A stretch of 64,000 nt of DNA, taken from NCBI RefSeq assembly GCF_027943255.1, contig NC_072896.1, positions 116,467,879 through 116,531,878 of the forward strand, read 5' to 3'. The notes beneath the pieces were generated by a model. The model was not told the DNA's origin. It ran no database searches and saw nothing but the letters and a program-made list of their open reading frames with translations. Position 1 is the stretch's first letter. Every line of letters starts with the position of its first letter. This document shows, in pieces, positions 55,880 through 64,000 of the stretch. Both the position numbers and the translations under genes were made by a program. The stretch is from Anastrepha obliqua. Taxonomy: Eukaryota > Arthropoda > Insecta > Diptera > Tephritidae.

Positions 55880-56480
55880 ATTTATGACCTCGCTCAGCAG
55901 GGCTTGTTGCATTATTGACGTATCGTTGAAAACTTTCGAAATGTCAATGAAAGCATACAGGGCTACATTTTCAGAATTTTACTTTTGCAGTAAGGCGAAT
56001 ATGTTAGAGTCTCCGTGGATTTGCCCGGTTGTTAGGTAAACTGTTTCATGCACAGAGATCAGTTCTTCAGATTTACCTCTCTAATGTGCTGGCCCAGGAT
56101 TTCCTTCATAGCTTTAAGAAATAAGCACCTGAGACTAATTGGTTTGGAAGGTATTTAGAAGGATGAAGGTATTTGCTCTGGTGTCCGTGTCATCGGTAAA
56201 AATATTACCTTCACTTCTGTCCACCAGCTGGGTATGTAATTCAGATGGCCGGTTTAATATATTTGATTCTCTGCTGGAGTAGACCCTATCAAGTTCTAGT
56301 AATCTATCATATATGGACTAACCGTAGATATAGCCCATTGCACTTGCTCTGCCGTGCTAAGCTTAGCTGAAAAGCTTTGTTCTCTGCTTGAGATGGGCGT
56401 TGACTCTGCCCGTTAGGGTCGATTGTAGCCTGCTGAGCAGCCCGGGAAAAGGTATTTCAAGCAAGGCATTGCTCGTTTCT
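55880..56480 (-). pseudogene. Non-LTR reverse transcriptase fragment
   Basis: Leftwards, the minus strand reads PSKPISLRCLFLKAMKEILG (FRPISLTSFLLK-like block near 56140), then VHETVYLTTGQ and VALYAFIDISKVFNDTS near 55960-55920. FIDI is the first catalytic Asp of the RT palm. It is broken by several stops. It supplies the RT region missing from the RNase H fragments, but it is not contiguous with any of them. Confidence 0.68.
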
Positions 56481-56502
56481 TCCGGAACTCCCATCGGCCT
56501 TT

Positions 56503-56576
56503 TTGTTTGTTGTTAACAAAATGAGATCCCTAATATTATATTTGTTGTTAACAAAATGAGATCCCTAATATTATAT
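56503..56576. repeat. Tandem duplication, 37-bp unit
   Basis: TTTGTTGTTAACAAAATGAG and the following CCCTAATATTATA occur twice back to back without visible mismatch. Confidence 0.85.
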
Positions 56577-57751
56577 TTCCCAAAAAACTATGTGGTGGAA
56601 AAATGGCTCCTTTAACAGAAACAGGTGTATAGAAAAAGAAGACCCGGTTCAAGCTGTGTCCGAAAAGCAAGTTCGATGACGGGCCAACTAAGACCAAGTG
56701 GGTTATAATTGATTGAAGACAAGTGAAATTTCTTATAAGAGTTCAAACTTAACCTTTTTGGCGAGGACTGCATGTTGCAAAATAGGGATTTCCATCACTC
56801 AAAATCAATTTTTTAACAAAAAAGTTATTCAAAAACCAAATTGGTTGATTAGTTTTGATCGCTTTACAGGCAAATTATTTGAAAAATTTCATTGATCAGC
56901 TTTTGAAAAATTTTTCAGTCGAAAAATATTTATTACAAAGTGAAATTCGCTCAATAGAATAGGTCCGACTTCAACTTTAAACAGAACTTTTTGTACATTT
57001 TAAAAATACAGATAGCAAAGAGGAGACGTAAAATTTTAACTGAATCAGATTGGATCCTTGGATAACTTCGCTAAAATTCAAATTTCACCGAATATTAACT
57101 AAAGGCAAAAATTAGCAAAATGTTCGCATGTAAGAGGTGTGGAAATATTTTTATTAAGAATTGTATGAGTTTCGAAAAATCTCACAAATTTGCTGTGCAA
57201 AAGATATAAAATATTCGCATGTATGCATGTACATATGTATATATCGTATGAATGGCTAGTTAAATAACATATCATTTTTATGAAGAATATTTTTTTACTT
57301 GTTTATAATTATTTTACGAGCAATTCCGTATTTGCATTCAGCATCGCAAAGAAAACATTTCCGAAATTAAAATGCACAAACCAAATGTTTCATTTACGCA
57401 TCATCAGTGTACATACGTACATACATATGGATAGGTATGTATGTAAATATGTATATTTTTCGCTTTGCTTTGAATTTTACGATGATGTTCTAGTTCCCAG
57501 CGATAAAATATGATCACGTTTTTCTTTTCTTGTTCTTTTTTTGAAGTTATTTTGGAATCGGGTCACTTTTGTGGCATACTTTTTTTTCGTTAGTTATTGT
57601 GTTTTATTCACTTTTATTAATTTTTTAAGAAATATTAACTATTTTTCACATTTTCTACAATTTAGGCATAAATATAATTTTGAAAATACTTAGAAGTCAG
57701 GCGGATATTCTATAACCCACTCGGAACATTTCTCTTCATATCAATGAAAAC
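56577..57751. other. Non-coding stretch
   Basis: No gene is recognised. Near 56785-56860, ATCACTCAAAATCAATTTTT and AAAAAAGTTATTCAAAAACC resemble the 3' end of the Tc3-like element at 50000, so a short remnant of that family is possible. Confidence 0.4.
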
Positions 57752-57890
57752 CTGTTGTTGTTGTTTTTGTAGCAGCATAAACATTCCCTATACATATGCG
57801 GGGAATGCTGCTGAAATGACAGTCTTTGGTCGGATATAAATCCGGATCGTTCCGGTTACCTAGAATCGACTGTAGTGGGAACGGTCAATG
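57752..57890 (+). repeat. Hairpin-containing interspersed repeat, most complete copy
   Basis: GTAGCAGCATAAACATTCCC and GGGGAATGCTGCTG form the two sides of a hairpin, followed by GACAGTC, GGTCGGATATAAATCCGG (itself a near-palindrome) and GATCGTTCCGGTTACC. Related copies are at 22736 and 31147. Confidence 0.7.
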
Positions 57891-58134
57891 AAAGCCTCGT
57901 CGGATTCGCCTAATCCTTTTCGGAGATTAGCGCATTCAAGCAGTCAAACAGACGGGCAAAGTTTTTAAAAATAGTCTTTTTATATTTTGTTGCACTCTCT
58001 TGCTTTCGATTATTTTAGACACAAGCAGTTTTGATATATTTATTAAATTATTATTGTTATTCTTTATTGAAATAATAATAACAGTTTTTTGATAAAGTTT
58101 TCAATGCACAGACACGAAGTTTCTACAGTTTTAT

Positions 58135-59310
58135 TATAAGTAAGACCAATAGAGCAATTCGGTAAGCAAACAGCTGCCAAAGCAGCTCTCAGACTAAGAG
58201 AAATCGGCCTACTCAGAACGAACCAAAGAGGACACGCTTCAATTTTAGAAAAATTCCCCTGCATTCCTGGCATAACGGACTTCTGTAAGACCAAGGACAT
58301 CAACTTAAATAAATCCCTTGTCACAGTATTTCCTTCCAAAGAGGAATGGGATAACGGGTTTATTGTTAATAAAAATGAATTAAACATCTACACAGATGGC
58401 TCAAAACTGTATAACAAAGTAGATGGAGGGGTTTACTCCGATTTCCTCCGATTTCGCCTACCTGATCATTGCAGTGTATTTCAGGCGGAAGTCACTGTCA
58501 TAAAAGAGGGACTTACGGAAATAAAAACGAGAGTATTATCCACCAATGAAGTATTCATTTACTCGGACAGTCAAGCGGCAATAAAAGCGCTTGAATCTAA
58601 AACACACTCGTCGAAAACAGTTTCAGAATGTTTTAAACTATTAAATGACGTATCTGAGTGCTACAAAGTGCACCTTATCCGGGTGCCAGGCCACAGGAAT
58701 ATAGCAGGAAACTGCAAGGCGGATGAACTTGCTCGAACCGGTACAACGCTCGATCTCAAACCGGATAAGACGCTGATACCCATGCCTATAGCCACTTTTG
58801 AATTACTTATAGACAGGGAAACCATCAAAAAGGTACGAGTAAATACAAGCTGGCAAAACCTCACAACATGTGAGCTAAGCATACAGACATGGCCGAACTG
58901 GAACAGCGGTCGATCGAAGATCTTGCTAAAGTTTAACAGAGAAGCTATAAGAAAAATGAAAAAATTAACTGGTCATTGTTTAATAGGTATCGACGCTAGA
59001 AGGTTAGGACTCCCGTACTTCGATTTCTGTAGAAGCTATCTTAATACAGAAGAAGAGGAAACAGTCAGACACCTTTTATGTCAGTGTGAAAGCTTAGCTA
59101 TGAGGAGGCTGCGCACTCTTAATACAGCATTTTTAGCCGATGTAGCGGATATAGCCCATCTAAAACTAACGAAGCTCTGCTCGTTTATTAAAGCAACCGG
59201 ATGGTTTGAAAAGGAACACGTAAAGTAAGGATAAGCTCCAGTGGTATCACAATGGACCTGCGAAAGGCCTAAGTGTGTCTTTATGACAACCACCCTACCT
59301 ACCTAAGAAG
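58135..59310 (+). mobile_element. 5'-truncated non-LTR retrotransposon with intact RNase H and 3' tail
   Basis: Homology starts near 58135 in the linker after RT and runs through RNase H, the zinc-knuckle, a stop at 59228, and a short 3' UTR (AGTGGTATCACAATGGACC) ending in CCTACCTACCTA at about 59308. The tail resembles that of the 14096-14880 fragment. The RT and endonuclease are missing. Confidence 0.85.
58140..59228 (+). pseudogene. Retrotransposon RNase H polyprotein fragment, open throughout
   Basis: The frame has no stop from about 58140 to 59228 (some 360 codons). In order it contains AALRLREIGLLRTNQRGHAS (linker), NIYTDGSKLYNK (RNase H Asp), FQAEVTVIKEG (Glu), [12 protein letters not shown] (Asp), [20 protein letters not shown] (His, Asp) and a C-terminal region ending FCRSYLNTEEEETVRHLLCQC, a knuckle with Y at the second Cys position. 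All RNase H catalytic residues are present. It has no start codon of its own near 58140, so it is a preserved fragment rather than a gene. Confidence 0.88.
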
Positions 59311-59384
59311 AATTTAAAGAAATTTTTCTATGGTCAAAGCAAATTTTGAACCAAATAAAAAGTATTTCATCTGGGTATGCCCAG

Positions 59385-59990
59385 ATGTCAGCAATGAATA
59401 ATTCCTAGACAGTACCTTTTTTATGTCAGCTTTTATATTTATTAAGTAGTCCGATGAACAATTTTACACAATAGAACAAGGCTTTAAAATGATTAAAACT
59501 TATTATGAAAATGGCCGATCTTTAAGAACAACATCATCTTTAGTGACAAAGCTCATTTCACTCTGCATGGATTTGTCAACAAACTAAAATGGGCGCAACT
59601 GGGATGAAGAAAACCCTCGAGACAAATCTTTGCAACCACTAAAATGTACTTTTTGGATTGGTTTTTCGGCTGTTGGAATAATTGGCCCGTTTTTCTTCGA
59701 ATATGAAAATGAAAGAGCTGTTACATGTCTATGGACAAGTGATTGAAGATTTTTTGTGGCCTGAATTTAAAGAAACTGGACTAAATATCTGTGTATGTAA
59801 AAGTATATCAGCCACAACTGTTCGAAGACGACATCAGGCAAATGGTTTGAATGGACGCCTTCTTCGACGTTTATCCAATATATCAAAAAATTCTATAAAA
59901 CGGTTGGTCTCAAGAATGATAGAAAGAAGATTGCGCCCATCAGAGAGTACGTGACGTCACGTTTGCTGAGTTGTGCAGTATTGCCAACCA
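59385..59990 (+). pseudogene. Tc3-like transposon remnant, internally deleted
   Basis: The start (GAATAATTCCTAGACAGTACC region, 59394) resembles 2387. The frame reads TIEQGFKMIKTYYENGRSLR, then jumps to SDKAHFTLHGFVNK (first Asp block), ENPRDKSLQPLK and GIIGPFFFEYENERAV, with frameshifts between. The second and third catalytic blocks are degraded after 59720. The HTH second half is deleted. Confidence 0.75.
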
Positions 59991-61199
59991 TTTGCTCTTC
60001 GCAATAAATTTAGTGCTTTTTTATACCGAAAATGCGAAAATTTTTAAGTTTCGTGTTGTTTTTTTTTTTTTAATTTAAAGCTACCGAAACTTTAGGTTAA
60101 AAAAAACTGTATTATTATACAAAAGAAGGTTAAAAAAGGCCACTCTGAGAAGATTTTAGTGCTAATGAAAATTAGTTGGTTTTTATAAAATTTGATATTT
60201 TGAAAGTGTGAATTTAATTTTTTGCTGCTTTTAAGGTTATGGAAGAATATTAAATGTCCCTCTCTCAACTCTTCTTAAGATTGAACACTTTTTAAAAGGC
60301 GTTTGAATTTACTGAATGCGGATTAAAACCATGGACGTGTAATCGTTTCTTCCGGCCATCAATCCTTAGTGGGACATAGGGTATCAAGAGGTGTATTCAT
60401 TGTAAAAATAAGCAACAAAATACCAGAAAATACTAAAGAAACCATACTGACATTTTTACAAAAAGAGTACCTTATCTAGTTACATAACTTCAAATATAGC
60501 AAACAAGTCGTTCCCTTAACAAAAGAGTCTCGCTTAACAAAAAAACGCATAAATTAAAATTTACATAAGCACACATTTATTTAAAAAAAAACGCACATTT
60601 TAAAGACAATTTGTCACGCATACAAAGTTCTTTAAGTGATTCAATAAAAATTTGTTGGGTTATTTTCTTTGAATGGGCATTTTAGTGCGTTTTTATATCC
60701 AAAGCTAGGCAACACTGCAGTAGCGAGAGAGAGATTTGACTGCCGAAAGCAGAAGAACACCAACAACACCTGCTATCGCGGGCAATGCCACCAGATGTAA
60801 AAAAAAGTAAAGCTAAATAAAACTGAGTGAATTATTTAAATAATTATTAAAAAATTTATATTTTACAAAATTATAAACATTACTTTTAATTATAACAGGC
60901 TAGAAAAATGTCATGAAGAAAGAACTAAAACTCCGAGACTAAATAACAAAACAAAAAAGCTAAATCAAGTTACGAAAATGGTAATCTGGCCATACTGGAG
61001 CTAAAATCACGTAACTCGTTGTCAAATTCGCTGATAGCAAAGTAACGGGACCACGATAGGCGCCATCTCATTATTCTTTCCATCATGGGTTGGTCTTAGC
61101 TAAACTATATTTAATGTACATAATGGTTTCAATTTTTGTTGCCTTTAGTTCTTCCCTGGAACCATAGGAAGTAATACATAAATAAATAAAATTGTCTGT
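59991..61199. other. Non-coding stretch
   Basis: AT-rich sequence with no recognised gene. AATTCGCTGATAGCAAAGTAACGG near 61024 is a diverged relative of the short repeat at 2325 and 23971. Confidence 0.4.
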
Positions 61200-61795
61200 G
61201 ACGATTGTGGCATGACGAGTCTAAATTTAATATGTTTACGAATGATGGGAGTCCCTATATGAGATGTCAACCACTACAGGAATTTTATCCCAAACATACT
61301 AAAAACTGTGGTGGTTCATCGGTTGTGGTGTGGGGCTATTTTATATCATCAGATGTTAATTCAATTGTACGAATTCAAAACAAAATGCTTAGAATTATAT
61401 TCAAGGGAATCTTGCAACTACACTTGAAAGAAAATTCCTCCGATAATTTCACGTTTGCTTGGACTTTTCAGCAAGATAACCATCCCAAATACTCGGGTAG
61501 TAAAATAGTGGATTAGCGTAGGATTGTACAAAAACTGTTTAGATGCCAGTGCAAAGCTTCACCGTAAGCTCAATAAAAAAATTGTGAGGAGTCATAAAAA
61601 GAGCAGTAGCAGTAGCGAGAAAACATACAAATAAGGCTTCCTTAAGACAGATCATCCAGGAGGAATGACACAAGATCACTTCAGGTCCAATGTAAGGATC
61701 GATGTAGTGCACTCCATGAGCAAACGATGTGAGGAAGTTATACGGCATATGAAGCTTCCATCAAAGTATTGGAAGTGCATAAAATAATTTTGTTG
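61200..61795 (+). pseudogene. Tc1 transposase pseudogene
   Basis: The frame reads HDESKFNMFTNDGSPYMRCQ (first Asp), NCGGSSVVVWGYFISSDV, FKGILQLHLKENS and WTFQQDNHPKYSGSKIVD (second Asp) with a stop at 61516. After scrambled sequence, SNVRIDVVHSMSKRCEEVIR (near 61695-61740) gives the C-terminal end. The Glu-bearing PxENxW block between them is missing. The N-terminal HTH is not seen. Confidence 0.85.
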
Positions 61796-63560
61796 TAACA
61801 TGCATTTTTTCCAGATGACTTAATGAGCAGCGAAACCTGTGGTGGAATACATACTTTTGCTCTTAAAAGTGTATTCATCAACTTCAGGGGTTAGGTGTTA
61901 ATAGAATTTTCAAAACATTAGATTTATTTTGCATTTTCTTAAAGTATAATATCTTAAAAATATTGTGTGAAAATTTGAAGTGAATTCGACAAATAATTTT
62001 CGAGTTATTCAACATTTAACAAAGAGCGCTCGAGCGCTCCGGAGCATTCCAGCAAAACTTGCGTTTTTCTCAAAAATATGTTTTTGAACTGGTGATTACT
62101 GTAACTTAAAAACCGTTTGATAGATTTCAATAAAATGTATAGTCCTTTTGAAAAACATAAAAAACTCGTGCCTGATCGAAGGATTTTTTTCCAAAAATTT
62201 AAATTTTTTTAAACAACGGTTTTTTTCTCGAAAATCTGAAAAATATTCCTGAGGTCGCCATATTGTTAATTTAGAAAAAAAACTTCGATCAAGCACAAGA
62301 TTATCTATTAATAAGCCCAATTTCTCTTGCCCGATTGATTTTAGATGTATCTCCAAGGACTTGTGAAGATTACCGCAAGGGACTTCTGGAGAGACGGGCT
62401 CCACACAATCAGCGATAACTTTCACAATTATTAATTTTTTTTTTTAAGTGTTGCTAAAGTCAAGTCGAAACATGTTGTATTAATGTTATGTTTTTATTTT
62501 TGTAAAATAAAGCAACTGACTGACAAAAAAAATTATTGAAAATCATCATCCCTAATCCCTTCAATTAAAAAAAATTATAGCTTCACAAATTTTATTACTT
62601 TAATTTTTCAACTTTTGTTCCATTTTTGTTAATAAAATACGCGTTTTTGCCAGATATAGTGTTGCACTATAGCGTGACTTAATTATATGAGCACAAGTGT
62701 ATGTTAGTATATCACTCAGGTGAGAAGAGATACTAGCTCTATTTACTTTAAAAATGGTGATAGCTTTTGCGTACAGAACACCAAATTTCATTAAAAATTT
62801 CCTAATTTGTATACTAAATTGCATTTGGACACTAGCGAGCGTTTGTTTCATTCTTCCCCACAACCGCAAAAGAGGTCCCTGAGATAACCATTCGATCGAT
62901 CGCAGTTTTAAACTGGTTCTTACTAGTGTGACTGATTAGGATTTGGGAATTTAGAAAAATGTCATAGATTTGCATGAACACCAAAATATACGCCGCAAAA
63001 TTATTCACTCCGTTTTCAAATTATTAGAAAAAAAACAATGAACCAACAAAGAAAATTCAATCAATGTTTTGACATAGACTTTAATTTTAATCTGAATATT
63101 TATTTATTTATTTTTATTTTTCATTACATACTCGCACAAAGTCATATGTATTTACGTACAAATGTACGTACATATGTATATGTATAGGGTCCTTCAAACT
63201 CAAGTTTCTTTTTTAAATTAAAACTAAGCACACATTTTGAATAGAAATTCGTTAACTGTTTGTTAGCAAGCATCTTATGTTAGTAGGTAGAGGGTCTATA
63301 ATTTAGTTTCGCACACACGCATATAAATGACATTTTTCAATGTCTCCCCGCGTGTACACTTGGAAATGCCTATACTTTTCGGTGAAATCTGCGATGATAT
63401 TTAGATATACTTGGGGCTCTATTTTGAAAATTTCGGTTCGAATTTTATTTTTCGAAGTCTCCAACCTGGTTAATTCACACAAAATCTATCTATGAGACGG
63501 TCCAACCCAAAATATGATAGTTCAAAGGTGTGAAATTCCGTTCATCTTGGCGGCGAAATT
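61796..63560. other. Non-coding stretch
   Basis: A 109-codon minus-strand open frame at 62096-62425 has no motif; its surroundings look like the non-coding part of an unidentified element. TTTAT-rich and ATGTACGTACAT runs occur near 63100-63185. No gene is supported. Confidence 0.4.
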
Positions 63561-63569
63561 GTTGCAGTT

Positions 63570-64000
63570 CGTCTGACTAGGTTTGGTTAGGTTAGCCAGG
63601 TTTCTTGTCTAAGACAAGACACTCGTTGGCCCTAAGACCCATGGGGTTACCTGCATTTGATTTCCATCCCCAAACTAAGTAGCTTAAATCACTTAGATCT
63701 TGTTAAGCAGGTAACTACTCCCTCCAGTAAGTCATTTTGCAAATTTCTCAGGTCTTCAAAGAAATAATCGCCAAGATATTTGGCACAGCTTTTTCGTCGT
63801 GCAGGACATTCACAGAGGAGATGTTGTACCAACTCAATGTCTTTTTCATCTTCACAGCTCTTGCAGAATTCATTGTGAGCTACACCCATTCTACTGTCTA
63901 GCGCAGTGACCCGTTATAACACCTGTGAACACGCTGGTAGTTGATCTGTTGAATCTAAGCAGACATTGTGTCCATTTAATATTTAGTTTGCGCCAGAGCG
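63570..64000 (-). pseudogene. Non-LTR retrotransposon 3' end with zinc-knuckle, cut by window edge
   Basis: The minus strand encodes EFCKSCEDEKDIELVQHLLCECPARRKSC, the CCHC knuckle that follows RNase H, with LGDYFFEDLRNLQN after it and a stop at 63689. The 3' UTR runs to about 63570 (GGTTTGGTTAGGTTAG on the plus strand). Upstream sequence toward 64000 is frame-broken and continues outside the window. Confidence 0.78.

Noticed and set aside
62096..62425. 109-codon minus-strand frame
   Set aside because: No recognisable domain; flanking sequence looks like non-coding transposon DNA and the frame lacks gene context.
1..64000. CRISPR array, operon or prophage
   Set aside because: No regularly spaced repeats or bacterial gene organisation; spliced insect genes and eukaryotic transposons dominate.

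Overview
The window looks like a piece of nuclear chromosome from a fly, most likely a tephritid fruit fly. This rests on spliced insect genes (an LRCH-type gene and a NUS1/Tango14 orthologue), AT-rich non-coding DNA and a dipteran transposon spectrum. The genus cannot be fixed from the sequence alone. There is nothing bacterial: no operons, Shine-Dalgarno signals, rRNA genes or CRISPR arrays.

Only three host genes are supported. (1) On the minus strand at 25307-25532 lies the first coding exon of an LRCH gene, ending in a clear GTGAGT donor. No exon 2 was recognised in the 25 kb to its left, so that stretch is probably a long, transposon-filled first intron. (2) On the plus strand at 29115-30271 lies a complete two-exon NUS1/Nogo-B-receptor orthologue (Drosophila Tango14), the accessory subunit of cis-prenyltransferase. 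It is divergent from Lrch across about 3.6 kb. (3) On the minus strand, exons at 36849-37068, 36182-36767 and 35262-36052 encode a long coiled-coil protein. I infer that its first coding exon, with a signal peptide, is at 50671-50747, because the splice phase fits exactly. The product would be a secreted protein of about 557 residues with a 13.6-kb first intron.

Everything else recognisable is mobile DNA at various stages of decay. DNA transposons include a nearly complete mariner (5015-6338), two related mariner copies carried in a 1.55-kb duplicated segment (41967-43527 and 46603-48138), several mariner, Tc1 and Tc3-like remnants, and internally deleted derivatives with preserved terminal repeats. 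Non-LTR retrotransposons are present as reverse transcriptase, RNase H and C-terminal fragments; several RNase H domains keep all their catalytic residues. A tRNA-headed SINE family occurs seven times, once with a perfect 12-bp target duplication. A Helentron-type endonuclease fragment lies at 44041-44415.

The most interesting non-gene structures are a 901-bp foldback element with 255-bp arms in the shared promoter interval of Lrch and Tango14 (26280-27180), a 710-bp element with iterated AAAATTCTG motifs and a perfect 8-bp target duplication (31353-32062), a perfect 27-bp-stem hairpin (3392-3473), a superimposed inverted and direct repeat (44515-44629), and an octamer-containing 22-bp palindrome (19524-19545).
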